Shown piece after piece: positions 1 to 12,204 of a stretch of 64,000 nt of DNA (its first letter is position 1; each line of letters begins with the position of its first letter). The notes beneath the pieces were generated by a model. It was not told the DNA's origin. It saw nothing but the letters and a program-made list of their open reading frames with translations, and made no database searches. Origin of the DNA: Bufo bufo. Taxonomy: Eukaryota; Chordata; Amphibia; Anura; Bufonidae. Location of the stretch: NCBI RefSeq assembly GCF_905171765.1, contig NC_053390.1, positions 505,954,301 through 506,018,300 on the forward strand. The letters run 5' to 3'. Made by a program: the position numbers and the translations under genes.

Positions 1-229
1 ATATTGTACTTCATGACACTGGTAAAATGAAGTCAAAAAATTAATTTTTATTTATAAAAAAATACCAAATTTACCAAAAATTTGTAAAAAATTGCAAATT
101 TCCAAGTTTCAATTTCTCTACTTCTATAATACATAGTAATACCTAAAAAAAATTCAAAAACCCAATTTTTAGGGGTCAGTTCAGGTCTGAAGTCACTTTG
201 CGAGGCTTACATAATAGAAACCACCCAAA

Positions 230-1440
230 AATGACCCCATTCTATAAACTACACCCCTCAAGGTATTCAAAACTGATTTTTAAAAACATCGTTAACCCTT
301 TAGGTGTTCCACAAGAGTTATTGGCAAATGGAGATGACATTTCAGAATTCAAATTTTTTGGCAAATTTTCAATTTTAATCCATTTTCCCAGTAACAAAGC
401 AAGGGTTAACAGCCAAACAAAACTCAATATTTATGGCCCGGATTCTGTAGTTTACAGAAACACCTCATATATGGTCGTAAACTGCTGTACGGGCACACGG
501 TAGGGCGCAGAAGGAAAGGAATGCCATACGGTTATTGGAAGGCAGATTTTGCTGGACTGTTTTTTTGGACACCATGTCCCATTTGAAGCCCCCTTGATGC
601 ACCCCTAGAGTAGAAACTCCATAAAAGTGACCCCATCTAAGAAACTACACCCCTCAAGGTATTCAAAACTGATTTTTACAAACGTCGTTAACCCTTTAGG
701 TGTTCCACAAGAATTAATGGAAAATAGAGATACAATTAAAAGATTTAACTTTTTTGGCAGATTTTCCATTTTAATATTTTTTTTACATTTACAAAGCAAG
801 GGTTAACAGCCAAACAAAACTCAATATTTATGGCCCTGATTCTGTAGTTTACAGAAACACCCCATTTGTGGTCGTAAACTACTGTATGGACACACGGCAG
901 GGCGCAGAGGGAAAGGAATTCCATACGGTTTTTGGAAGGCAGATTTTGCTGGACTGTTTTTTTTTTAACACCATGTTTGAACTCCCCCTGATGCAACCCT
1001 AGAGTAGAAACTCCATAAAAGTGACCACATCTAAGAAACTACACCCCTCAAGGTATTCAAAACAGATTTTTACAAACGTTGTTAACCCTTTAGGTGTTCC
1101 ACAAGAGTTATTGGCAAATGAAGATGAAATTTCAGAATTTTATTTTCTTGGCAAATTTTCCATTTTAATCCATTTTTTCCAGTAACAAAGCAAGGGTTAA
1201 CAGCCAAACAAAACTCAATATTTATGGCCCTGATGCTGTAGTTTACAGAAACACCCTATATGTGGTCGTAAACTGCTGTACGGGCACACGGCAGGGCGCA
1301 GAAGGAAAGGAATGCCATACGGTTTTTGGAAGGCAGGTTTTGCTCGACTGTTTTTTTTGACACCATGTCCCATTTGAAGCCCCCCTGATGCACCCCTAGA
1401 GTAGAAACTCCAAAAAAGTGACCCCATTTTAGAAACTACG
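230..1440. repeat. Three tandem copies of a ~395-bp repeat
   Basis: The string CCCCTCAAGGTATTCAAAAC or a close variant begins at about 253, 650 and 1,044, giving periods near 397 and 394 bp. Each copy continues through the TTAACCCTTTAGGTGTTCCA segment and a GTTTACAGAAACACC segment. The copies differ by scattered substitutions and small indels. The array lies inside the TTAA-ending element. Confidence 0.8.
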
Positions 1441-1549
1441 GGATAGGGTGGCAGTATTGTTGGTACAAGTTTAGGGTACATATGATTTTTGGTTGCTCTA
1501 TATTACACTTTTTGTGAGGCAAGGTAACAAGAAATAAATGTTTTGGCAC

Positions 1550-2380
1550 CGTTTTTATTTTTTGTTATTTACAACATTCATCTGACTGGTTAGATCATGT
1601 GGTATTTTTATAGACCAGGTTGTCACGGATGCGGCGATACCTAATATGTATACTTTTTTTTTTTATTTATGTAAGTTTTACACAATGATTTCTTTTTTGA
1701 AACAAAAAAAATCATGTTTTAGTGTTTCCATAGTCTGAGAGACATAATTTTTTCAGTTTTTTGGGTGATTATCTTGGGTAGGGTATGATTTTTGCGGGAT
1801 GAGATGACGGTTTGGTTGGCACTATTTTGGGGTGCGTGTGACTTTTTGATCGCTTGCTATTACACTTTTTGTGATGTAAGGTGACAAAAAATTGTTTATT
1901 TAGCACAGTTTTAATTTTTTATTTTTTACGGTGTTCATCTGAGGGGTTAGGTCATGTGATAGTTTTATAGAGGCGGTCGATACGGACGCGGCAATACCTA
2001 ATATGTATACTTTTTTTTATTTATGTAAGTTTTACACAATAACAGCTTTTTTTAAAACAAAAGAAATGATGTTTTAGTGTCTCCATATTCTGAGCCATAG
2101 TTTTTTTTATTTTTTGGGCGATTGTCTCAGGTAGGGGCTCATTTTTTGCGGGATGAGGTGATGGTTAGATTGGTACTATTTTGGTGGGCAAACGCCTTTT
2201 TGATCGCTTGCTGTTGTACTTTTTGTGATGTAAGGTGACAAAAAAATTGTTTATTTAGCACAGTTTTTATTTTGTATTTTTTACGGTGTTCATCTGAGGG
2301 GTTAGGTCATGTGATATTTTTATAGAGCCGGTCGATACGGACGCGGCGATACCTAATATGTATACTTTTTTTCCCCCCTA
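1550..2380. repeat. Tandem ~356-bp repeat, about 2.5 copies
   Basis: ACCTAATATGTATACTTTTT occurs at about 1,639, 1,996 and 2,351 (periods about 357 and 355 bp), each preceded by a GATACGGACGCGGCGATAC-like segment. A degenerate relative of this segment appears near 23,335-23,380, so the family has at least one older copy in the window. Confidence 0.75.
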
Positions 2381-2524
2381 TTTGTTACCAATTGTTTTTT
2401 AACTTTATTTGGGGAAAGTGAAGTTTTTGTTTATTTTTACTTGAAACTTTTAATTTTTTTGGGGGAAAACTTAATGTTTTCAACTTTTTTGTCCCACTTT
2501 GGGACTTGAACTTTTAGGGGTCTA

Positions 2525-3075
2525 ATCCATTTACAATGCATTCCAATACTTCTGTATTGGAATGCATTGGCTGTATGAGTAATACAGTGAGTATTACTCA
2601 TACAGCTTCCGGCCTGTGAGATCCAGGGGGCTGGATCTCACAGGCTCGTCACCGGAAATCAGCACGATGCCTTCCTTAGGCATCGCGCTGCCTCCATGCC
2701 ATCGGGTCCCTACAGCCGCATGGGGACCCGATGGCACCGCCCGCCGCCGCCGCAACCGCAGGTAAAAGCCGCAAACCACAGGTCTGAATTGACCTGCGGT
2801 TTGCGGCGATCGCCGACACGGGGGCGTCACATGACCCCCCTAGGCGTTGTGACAGGATGCCCGTTGAATGATTTTAGCGGACATCCGGTTCGGATTAACC
2901 CCCGCGGAGCCGACACGGGACGGTCACGGGACTTCCCCCGCGCATTTAACCAAGGTGCCTGCTCAATGATTTGAGCAGGCACCTTCTTCCGATCTCCGCC
3001 CGCTGGGCGGCGGTGATCAGAAATACACATGACGTAGTACCAGGACAACATGCCGTACTGGTACGTCATGTGTCC
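2525..3075. repeat. String of subterminal hairpins
   Basis: Several near-perfect inverted repeats follow one another: ATTCCAATACTTCTGTATTGGAAT near 2,540; GCTGTATGAGTAATAC and its complement at 2,570-2,605; CCTGTGAGATCCAG and its complement at 2,613-2,644; CATCGGGTCCC with GGGACCCGATG near 2,699-2,734; GCAAACCACAGGTC with its complement near 2,771-2,804. They end next to the TTAA terminus. A comparable string is seen at the right end of the second TTAA element (32,560-32,865). Confidence 0.75.
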
Positions 3076-3087
3076 TGAAGAGGTTAA

Positions 3088-3573
3088 AGAGACTGTCAAC
3101 ACAGAAATATCTTTCAAACTACATTAAACAGTGAATAGTGTTAATGAGGCTGAACTGGAAACTAACTTTTATCTTGATACTAACTCCCATTGCCCTACTG
3201 TGTGCTTGCAAACTGCAACTATAATGCACTGAGAGAATTTATTTTGGCGTCATCTCCATATTGTGAGCAGGCTTATGAGTTCTGTCAATACATTAGTCTG
3301 CTAGTTAGAAAGTGCTCAGTGAGGGAGCAGGGGTGATTATCATGATAAAAATTACAAATTCCGATTCAGGAATTACTGAGACTCTTTGATGTTACTAGGG
3401 ATGGAATTTCACTTATACAACAGTTACCTGTTTGCTCACACTATTAGATTTAAAACGTTATGATGTTATGTCTCTTAAAAGTAAACTTAGGCCATAAGAA
3501 GAAAAAAAACTTATGGAAGAAAAGAACCCTCCTCCCTAGAGAAGCAAACAATTAAAAACACATGTTGTAGCTT
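3088..3573. other. Unassigned interval
   Basis: AT-rich sequence between the TTAA element and the Gypsy LTR. No supported coding frame, tandem repeat or terminal repeat was seen. Confidence 0.5.
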
Positions 3574-4213
3574 TGCTTAGCTTTGGGAATGAGGATTTGT
3601 GCTTGACCTCATTCCCAGGGCGGCTTTGCTGGCTGGGTGGCTCCTTGCTCCTAGTCTGCCTTGAGCGCCGAGCTGATCACTCGGTGCTCGACTGGTTGGC
3701 CTGTCGGTCATGTGACGCTGGCCACTTCACATGACCCTAACTCCCCACTATAAATACAGGCAGCCTGCTGGCCACAGGTTGCCTGTTAATTTCTAGGTTC
3801 CTGGCTATTTGTTGGACTACTGAATACTTACCTGATCCTGTTCCCTGACGATCCTCTGCCTGCTCCTCCTGTACTGCGCATCCATCCTGGTATTGTGACC
3901 TCGGCTCCCACCTGACTACTCTCTTAGGACTCCTCTTGTACTTCGCTACTCTCCTGGTATTTGACCCCAGCTTCTCCTGACCATTTTCTGCTTAATCCGT
4001 TGTACTGCGTAGCTCTCTTGGTTCTGACCCGGTCCGTTCATGATCTGTATTTTGTCTTGTCTGTCTTCCCTGCACATATCCTAAGTTAGGGACTGCCGTC
4101 CAGTTGTCCCCTGTCATCAGGACTCGTGAGGCAAGTAGGCAGGGCCAGGGGTGAGGGTGGAGCGCAGTGGTCACTACCCTTCCCCCTGTGTGTGTGTGGA
4201 CGTGACCGTTACA
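3574..4213 (+). repeat. 5' LTR of element A, lacking its first ~51 bp
   Basis: Aligns with 16,048-16,688 from TGCTTAGCTTTGGG to GACCGTTACA. The 3' copy extends a further 51 bp upstream to TGTCACGG at 15,997, directly after the polypurine tract. That start pairs with the CCGTTACA end as the usual LTR inverted termini, so the 5' copy appears truncated. A TATAAATA box at 3,749-3,756 is the likely core promoter. A long pyrimidine-rich leader follows. Confidence 0.85.
3749..3756 (+). promoter_or_regulatory. TATA box in the 5' LTR of element A
   Basis: TATAAATA in the context CCCCACTATAAATACAGG, repeated at 16,223-16,230 in the 3' LTR. Position and orientation agree with the plus-strand reading frames. 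Activity is inferred. Confidence 0.6.
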
Positions 4214-4241
4214 GATTAACAGGCCCAACAACCACTGTATC

Positions 4242-6799
4242 ATGAATCCTCTTATTACCCTGACTGACCATGTCTCTAACTTGACACAGAGCTAGGAGGG
4301 AAACTCCGTTCTTTTGAGTTAGGGCAAGGTTCTTCAACTCCTCTGCCCCCCAGTCCACATGTTGAACCCCAGATCAAGCTCCCAGAACCCTTTTCTGGAG
4401 ACCGGAGGAGGTTTCTCTCCTTTAAGGAGAGTTGCAAACTCTACTTCCGTTTGCGCCCCGTGTCCTCCGGTCCCGAGAGCCAACGCGTGGGGATTATTAT
4501 TTCTCTACTACAGGGTGATCCCCAGGACTGGGCATTCTCGTTACCTCCTGGGGCCAGTTGTCTGACTTCCGTGGAGGGGTTTTTTCAGGCCCAGGGTACC
4601 CTCTATGACGAACCAGACAGGGCCCTGGTAGCCGAGACGGCTCTTATTGCACTGGTTCAGGGCCATCTCCCTGCGGAGGAGTATTGCACCCAATTCAGAC
4701 GGTGGTGTGTCCCCTCTGGATGGAATGAACCAGCCCTGAAGAGTCAGTTTAGGTCTGGTCTGTCTGATATTTTAAAAGATCTATTAGTCAGTTATCAAGT
4801 TCCAGAGACCTTAGAGGAGATGATGACCCTAGTTGTCCGACTTGACCGACGAGTTAGAGAGAGACGACAGGAACGACAGTTCTGTTCTCAGATGGTGGTC
4901 CAGCCAGAGGCCTTTTCCAGGGACAACACTGAGGTCTCCACCGAGGATCCCATGCAGGTTTGCATGACCCGGGGTAATCTTCGTCGCAGACGCGGAGAGT
5001 GCTTCTACTGTGGAGATCCTGGCCATTGGATCAACAAATGTCCTAAGAGGGTCCTCTCTGACAAGTCTCCTAAGGCAAGACAACCTAAAGACCAGGTACA
5101 CCCTGATTTTTCTAAATATAAGCTTTTGGTACCCATAACAATTTCTCTGGGGGTTAATAAGTGGCCGGGTAAGGCCTTTATTGATTCCGGTTCAGCGGCC
5201 AGCTTTATTGACTTAGAATTTGCTAGTAAATTGGGTATTCCAATGTTTGCTTTACCTACACCTATCCATGTCATGGCTATTGATGCTACTCCCCTGATTG
5301 GTGGTACGGTGAGGTCATGTACCTCTGAAATTTCTCTGACTGTGGGTGTGTGCCACTCTGAGAGATGTTCTCTTTTTGTCTTGGAGAACCTACCGGTTGA
5401 GGTGGTACTAGGGTTGCCTTGGCTCCGTTTACATAACCCCACAATTGATTGGTTCAAAGGAGAGTTGGTGAAATGGGGACCTAAGTGTGACTCATGCTTG
5501 TCCGTGGTCCAGGCTGGGGTTTCAGTAAGGTCTAATACATTACCTTCAGTTATTAAAGAATATTCTGATGTATTCTCATCCCCTATTCCAGAGGTTCTAC
5601 CGCCCCATAGACCTTATGATTGCGCCATAGAGCTAATAGATGGTGCCGAATTTCCTAAAGGGCGAATTTATAATCTTTCAGGGCCCGAACGCAAGGCTAT
5701 GGAAGATTATATTAAGGAGAGCCTTGCTAAAGGGCATATTAGACCTTCAGTCTCTCCTATGGGAGCAGGGTTTTTCTTTGCTAAAAAGAGGGATGGTGGT
5801 CTTAGGCCTTGTATTGATTACCGGAGACTAAATAAGATCACTGTCCAAAATAGATACTCTCTCCCATTGATTCCGGATTTATTTAACCAGGTTCTGGGGG
5901 CAACCTGGTTTTCCAAGATTGAACTGAAAGGGGCATACAATCTAATCCGAATCAAGGAGGGAGACGAATGGAAGACAGCGTTCAATACTCTGATAGGACA
6001 CTTTGAATATCAGGTGATGCCTTTTGGACTCAGCAATGCCCCAGCTGTGTTCCAAAACTTAATGAACGATATTCTTAGAGAGTTTTTAGGTAAATTTTTT
6101 ATTGTCTATCTTGACGACATTTTGATATTCTCTCCTGATTTCGAATCTCATGTGTCTCATGTCAAACAAGTATTAGAGGTGTTGAGGGAGAACCAGCTAT
6201 TCGCTAAGCAAGAGAAATGTGTCTTTGGTGTACAGGAGATACTGTTTCTAGGGCATGTTTTTTGACTCCTCACGCCTTTAAGATGGATCCTGGTAAGGTT
6301 TTAGCAATTAAGGAATGGGTAAGGCCTTCATCCTTAAAGGCTTTACAACGGTTTTTGGGTTTCGCTAATTACTATCGTAAATTTATCATGAATTTTTCTG
6401 TAATTGCTAAGCCATTGACCGACCTTACTAAGAAAGGGGCGGATTTGGAGAATTGGTCTACCAAGGCCATTTCTTCATTTGAAACATTAAAAAAGGCATT
6501 TAGTAGCGCTCCCATTCTGATCCAGCCTGATCAGGAAAGACCCTTTATTGTGGAGGTAGATGCGTCCGAGGACGGCGCAGGAGCAGTTCTTTCACAGGGT
6601 CCTGCTAACCTCACTAACCTGAGACCGTGTGCCTTCTTCTCCAGGAAATTCTCTCCCACGGAGAGAAACTACGACATTGGGAATAGGGAGCTGCTGGCTA
6701 TTAAATGGGCATTTGAGGAGTGGAGGCATTTTTTGGAGGGGGCAAGGCATTGAGTAACTGTTGTCACTGATCATAAAAACCTAATGTTTCTCGAGTCGG
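4242..6799 (+). pseudogene. Gag-Pol of element A: gag, protease, RT and start of RNase H (broken)
   Basis: Starts at ATG 4,242, 28 bp after the LTR. One frame meets TAG at 4,293-4,295; a one-base shift there opens the next frame through to 6,265. That frame encodes a retrotransposon Gag domain, a zinc knuckle (CFYCGDPGHWINKC, about 5,000-5,042), an aspartic protease with DSG (about 5,183) and a reverse transcriptase with YLDD (about 6,107). The RT carries unusual changes such as KIELKGAYN around 5,920. A small indel in the T run near 6,257-6,262 moves the frame for the RT connection and RNase H (6,270-6,753). A TGA at about 6,752 stops it, and element B interrupts RNase H at 6,799. Product role: replication of element RNA in virus-like particles. 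This copy cannot make it. Confidence 0.9.
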
Positions 6800-7447
6800 T
6801 GTAATGACCGGCATCACGCACAGGGAGGGAAAAGGGAAAGCCCTGCCCAAGGGAGAGGGAAAGGTGGTGACCCCTGACTCACCTTGCGGCTGGCACCTGA
6901 CTGCCCTGACGTCCCTAGACGGGTTCCTCACCCGTGCGGCGATCACGTGCCTAAACCCTGGCTTTCCCTAAAATGAGCCCTAGATAGTGAACGGGCCGGT
7001 GGGATCGCTAGTCCGCACCACTGACACTAAAAGGGAAACACCAGGGAGAGGACAGACAACACAGACAAACACATACACCCAGGTGGGCGACCACAGCAGT
7101 CCACAAAGGTCCAACAGGGATCCGGAGGGTAGCGTTCTGGACCAACAACCAGAGAACGCAGCAACACAGCTCCAGAGGGTCAGAATAGATGTCCAGGCAG
7201 GAAGCTCTATATCTGTCAACCAGAGAAGTGTGAGAGGGGAATATAAGGAGGTTGGGAGTGCTGGACAAGGAACAGCTGAGGAGAAAAAGCTACGGATCCC
7301 TGAGTGAGCCAAAAGGGTTGCAAAGCAAACCCAGAAAGCTACCATAAGGAAACAGCCCTATCTTACATAGAGCGCGCAGCCAACCGCTGCGACTTCCTGA
7401 CCCCGGGTATAACGGAGTCAGGCGTGGTTCTTGACACCCTCGTGACA
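6800..7447 (-). repeat. 3' LTR of element B
   Basis: Lies downstream of the minus-strand coding region and is preceded on that strand by the polypurine tract (complement of GTACCCCCCTCTCT at 7,448-7,461). It matches 12,848-13,485 closely but holds an extra 10 bp near 7,060 and ends CGTGACA where the other copy ends CGTTACA. Confidence 0.92.
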
Positions 7448-9550
7448 GTACCCCCCTCTCTACGAGGGGCCTCCGGACACTCAGGACCAGGTCTCTCAGG
7501 ATGAGAGGCATGAAAAACCCAAACTAGCCTGTCGGCGTTTACCTCAGACGCAGGAACCCACATTCTTTCCTCGGGACCGTAAACCTCTCCAATGCACCAG
7601 ATATTGAAGAGAGCGGCGGACCCAACGAGAATTAACAATTTTGGATATCTGAAATTCTAGATTACCATCCACAACAACAGGAGGGGGTGGCAGCGGTGAC
7701 GGTTCTAGAGGTGGAACATATTTTTTGAGTAACGACTTATGAAAGACATTATGGATTTTAAAAGTCTGAGGTAAATCCAGGCGAAAAGCCACGGGGTTGA
7801 TGATGGCTACAATTTTGTACGGACCAATTAACCTAGGACCCAGTTTCCAAGAGGGAACCTTCAATTTTATATTCCTAGTAGACAACCACACATAGTCATT
7901 CACTCCTAGGTCCGGACCTGGCGACCGTCTCTTATCAGCCATGCATTTGTATTTACCTCCCATATTTTTCAAGTTAGCTTGCACCTTCTGCCATACCGAT
8001 GAAAGAGATGACGAAAACCATTCCTCTTCGGGAACCCCAGAAGACCCCCCCTCTTTGAAAGTACAGAATTGGGGATGAAAACCAAATGCACCAAGAAATG
8101 GTGACTTGCCAGTGGATTCCTGACGACGATTATTTATGGCAAACTCAGCTAACGGTAAATATGATGACCACAACTCTTGGTTTTCAGACACAAAACATCT
8201 TAGATATGTCTCCAGGTTTTGGTTGGTACGCTCAGTCTGTCCATTCGACTGAGGATGGAAAGCTGAGGAAAAGGACAAGTGTACCCCCAAACGGGAACAA
8301 AAAGCTTTCCAAAATTTAGAAATAAACTGGGTACCCCGATCCGAAACAACATCGGAGGGGACCCTGTGAAGCTTCACGATTTCACTGACGAATACCTGAG
8401 CAAGAGTCTTGGCATTAGGTAGTGCGGGTAACGCAATGAAGTGTACCATTTTGCTAAACCTGTCCACTACTACCAAAATAACTGTTTTACCTGCAGACAA
8501 AGGTAAGTCAGTGATAAAATCCATTGACAGATGTGTCCATGGTCTATTGGGAATGACGAGTGGTAATAGAGACCCTGCAGGACGTGTATGTGAAACTTTT
8601 GCGCGCGCACAGGTAGAACAAGAAGACACAAAATCCAATACATCCTGACGCAACCTTGGCCACCAAAAACGACGAGACAATAGCTCCAAGGTTGCTTTAC
8701 TACCCGGGTGCCCAGCAAGTGCCGAATTATGATGTTCCTTTAATAATTCGAAACGCAGGTTCAACGGTACAAACAATTTCTCTGAGGGGCAAGAGACCGG
8801 GGCGTCCCCCTGGGCCTCTAACACCTTCCCCTCCAGAACAGAGTGTACTGCAGAAACAACCACTCCTCTTTGAAGAATGGGCACCGGATCACTCACATTA
8901 CCCCCTCCAGGGAAACAACGAGATAGTGCATCAGCCTTGGTATTCTTTGCCCCAGGATGATAGGTAATCACAAAGTTAAACCTGGTAAAAAATAGCGACC
9001 ACCTAGCTTGTCTAGGGGTGAGACGCTTAGCTGATTCGAGGTACAGAAGATTTTTGTGGTCCGTAATTACAGTGACGGGGTGGACTGCCCCCTCTAAAAA
9101 GTGACGCCATTCTTCAAACGCTAGTTTAATAGCTAATAGTTCCCTATTGCCAATATCGTAGTTTTTTTTCTGCTGCAGATAGTTTTTTAGAAAAGAAAGC
9201 ACAAGGACGCCATTTGCCAGGAGACGGACCCTGAGACAGGACAGCACAGCCCCCACTCCCACCTCTGACGCATCGACTTCAACAATAAAAGGCTGAGAGA
9301 CATCAGGTTGGACTAGTACAGGTGCTGAGGTAAACCTCTCTTTTAGAGAGGAAAAAGCAACTTTAGCGGCGTCAGACCATTTAGAAAAATCAGTCCTCTT
9401 CCTAGTCATGTCAGTAAGGGGTTTTACAATAAGTGAATAATTTTTAATGAATTTCCTATAGAAATTCGCGAAGCCCAAGAACCGTTGCAGTGCTTTGAGG
9501 TTCTCAGGAAGATCCCAATCTAAGATTGCCTGGACCTTCCTAGGATCCAT
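7448..9550 (-). pseudogene. Element B Pol C-terminal half: RNase H, integrase and chromodomain (frameshifted)
   Basis: A long minus-strand frame (9,550-7,544) covers the RT connection, RNase H (TDHKN near 9,065), an integrase H2C2 zinc finger (HHNSALAGHPG ... CSTCARAK), and a DDE core with MDFITDLP, VSDRGTQF and SNGQTER, so all three catalytic acidic residues are visible. It ends in a chromodomain starting FQISKIV. Two compensating shifts garble a short stretch of RNase H near 9,170-9,250. A further shift near 7,590 moves the last part of the chromodomain (GPEERMWVPASEV) into the frame 7,638-7,363. The chromodomain marks the chromovirus branch and in that group is linked to targeting of chromatin. 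Confidence 0.9.
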
Positions 9551-10259
9551 ACGGAAACCTGAAGCAGATAAAAATATAACCTAGGAATTGTATCTCCTGA
9601 ACGGCGAAGACACATTTTTCAATTTTAGCATATAATTTATTCGTCCGTAGGACCTGCAGTACTTGTCTGACATGCACCTCATGTGTTCTCAGATCAGACG
9701 AATAAATAAAAATATCATCTAGGTATATTACCACAAACCTGCCGATTAGATGACTAAAAATGTCATTAACGAAATGTTGAAAGACGGCAGGAGCATTGGT
9801 CAGACCGAAAGGCATAACTAGATTTTCATAATGCCCCTCAGGGGTGTTAAAAGCTGTCTTCCACTCATCCCCTTCCTTCATACAAATCAGATTGTAGGCC
9901 CCCCTAAGATCAAGTTTGGAGAACCACCTAGCACCCGCAATCTGGTTAAACAGGTCAGGAATGAGAGGAAGAGGGTATGGGTCTCGGATGGTTATCCGAT
10001 TTAATTCGTGAAAATCTAGGCAAGGATGCAGGCCCCCATCTTTCTTTTTAACGAAGAAAAACCCTGCAGCCACGGGTGAAGAAGAGGGTCTGATTTGTCC
10101 CTTAGCCAAGCTCTCGGAGATATAATCTTTCATGGCTTGTCTCTCTGGACCTGAAAGATTATACAACCTGGTCTTAGGTAATTTTGCGCCAGGAATAAGG
10201 TTAACCGGGCAATCATAAGGACGATGAGGTGGTAACTTCTGACAACCCTTTTCAGAAAA
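9540..10259 (-). pseudogene. Element B reverse transcriptase
   Basis: Minus-strand frame with [15 protein letters not shown], the palm motif [23 protein letters not shown] and the catalytic YLDD (about 9,735). It is in the same frame as the gag-protease segment, but an in-frame TAG at 10,268-10,266 separates them. At its C-terminus a shift near 9,550 moves the frame into the RNase H segment. A functional copy would copy element RNA into cDNA; this one is broken at both joints. Confidence 0.9.
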
Positions 10260-10265
10260 AACGTC

Positions 10266-11063
10266 CTAAAAATCCGAAATAAATGTAGGTAGGGTAGTTA
10301 TGGAGGCGACTAAGCAATTGCTATTTAAGCAATTTTCTCTGCACTGCTCACTCCACTCCAATATCTCCCTGGCCTGCCAATCCACCACTGGATTGTGCGC
10401 TACCAACCAGGGAAGACCCAGCACTACCGGAGTGGGAAGCCCCTCCAGAACATAACATGAAAGCATCTCGTTATGGTGGTCCCCTACCCGAAGGTGTAAA
10501 TTATGAACATTGTGGGTGAGGTTTCTCTGAGACAGAGGAGCAGAATCAATAGCGAATATGGGAATAGGTCTCTGTAGCGTACAGAGAGACAAACCCATAG
10601 TGCGGGCAAAATGAGCATCTATCAAATTTACTCCTGCTCCACTGTCTAGAAAGAAAGAAATAGTCTCCGTCTTATCACCAAAAACAATAACCGCTGGCAA
10701 CACAAATTGCGATGTACGTATGGAGGAAACGTATACCCCCCGGCTGACATCCTCCACACAGCCTGGGGTTAGTAGTTCCGACGGTCTTTTGTTTCTGAGG
10801 AAAGAAGGACAGACATTAATGAAATGACCCCTCTCCCCACAAAAAAAACAAACCCCACGCCTACGGAGAGCCTCAGGAGGACGGACCTGACGAGTAGTTC
10901 CTCCTAGCTGCATAGGCTCGTCTAAGTCCGTACAGACTAACTGCTGCTTGGGAGGGGTTACCAATTGCTCCGGTTTTTTCAACCTGTCCCTAAGGCGTCT
11001 ATCTATTCGGATAGAAAGGGACATAACCGCATCAAGGGAAAAGGGGGTCTCATATAATGCAAG
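10266..11063 (-). pseudogene. Element B Gag C-terminus and protease
   Basis: After the solo LTR the gag frame resumes with LALYETPFSLDAVM. It contains a zinc knuckle (CFFCGERGHFINVC, about 10,854-10,813) and an aspartic protease with LDSGAGVNLID (about 10,657). It ends at TAG 10,268-10,266. The open frame extends on paper into the LTR as far as 11,186, but those residues are LTR-derived and excluded. Confidence 0.88.
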
Positions 11064-12204
11064 TGCAGCACGCCAGACCTGCAGGGTATTGCAAAGTGAG
11101 GTCACGGTTATGGGCAATCGAGGGTTACTCACTGTATTGGAGGAGAACCCTGGGCAGGCATGCGGCAGTGAAGGAGAGGTAGACACAAGTTCCTCTGGGG
11201 CACACTCTATATGTAGGGACCAGGCCTGATGGTGGATGAGGTGCCCTGGATGTTACAGGTATTTTGAGTGCCTGGGGCAAGGTCCCTTTTGGATTCGTGA
11301 CGCCAGTGCCTGTAACGGTGGCACACCGATTTATAGTAGTAATAAGTGAGGTACACAGGTGGTATAGTGAACCAAACGTTGCTTTACTTAAACAGTCCAA
11401 CTTTGTACATCAAGATGGTAATGCAGTCCTTTATATCAAGTGCTTCACAAGCAGGCTTATTTCACAAGATGGCAGGTATTAATCATGCAAGATACTCAGA
11501 GGGTAAATCCATAACACACTCAGAATCAGGTTGTACCTTTCCTCAGAAATAGTGTACACTGTTCTTTTAGAACTCCTGTCTGGTTTCTTATCCCAAGGCC
11601 CGGATGCCTAAATGCTGGCTTAAATCCTTGGTAAATATATATCTTCCTCCCGTATTAATTCTTGCTTTGTTTTACAGTTCCTCTGCCTATTAGTTTACTT
11701 ATCTTGGCTGGAAATATCCTTACTTGGCTTGAAGGTAACTGCAGGTTTCTCCCAGGAGGTCCTGTCCTTCTACTGGGGTGTTTTCTGAGCTAACTAAGGC
11801 TCTCTGGATCTTCAGGCAGGCTAGGGTTCTTCACTAGCCTCCTGGTCATAGCTAGCAGCCAGGGCTATCAAGCTGCATGTCAGGAGGAGGCCCTCAGCTT
11901 ATCTCTGGGTGGTGCCTTCTCACTTCTGTCTCCACAGACTCCTGACTCTGAACTCCCTCCTCCCTGTCTGGGCCTGGACATTTATACTAGGGGCTCCCTA
12001 TCTCCCTCTAGTGTCTGGGATGTCTAACTACACCCAACTAGGACTGCTAAGCATTAACACAGGGGAACATTGCATATAAAAACACATTAGAAAATACATT
12101 AAATGCATAGTTAAATATAACATTTCTGTCCCTTGTGAGTAGAAGTAACACGCAACCCAATTGACCCTTGTGTAGTGCCCACCTTTACCTAGTGAAACAC
12201 TACA
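11064..12204 (-). mobile_element. Solo LTR inserted in element B gag
   Basis: Starts TGCAGCACG and ends CACTACA on the plus strand, flanked by CAAG at 11,060-11,063 and 12,205-12,208, a 4-bp target duplication. Removal rejoins the gag frame. A TATA-like GTATAAAT is on the minus strand at 11,987-11,980, about 215 bp from the minus-strand start, which fixes orientation. No internal coding region is present. The LTR class (endogenous retrovirus or Gypsy) is not clear from sequence. Confidence 0.72.

Larger units (their letters stand above)
1..3087. mobile_element. TTAA-ending non-autonomous piggyBac-type element, right part
   Basis: The block ends at 3,084-3,087 in GGTTAA after a subterminal palindrome around 3,030-3,075 (GTACCAG... 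/ ...CTGGTAC). Read from the right it starts TTAACCTCTTCAGGACACAT, the form of TTAA-targeting piggyBac-type families known from frogs. No transposase is present. The left end lies outside the window, so the length is unknown. Inside are two separate tandem repeats (230-1,440 and 1,550-2,380) and a run of hairpins (2,525-3,075). The short open frames here are low-complexity by-products. The family assignment is inferred from the TTAA terminus and architecture only. Confidence 0.5.

Noticed and set aside
11064..11186. First 40 residues of the frame 11,186-10,266 as a Gag N-terminus
   Set aside because: They are encoded by the solo LTR, and the true Gag N-terminus is at 12,772.
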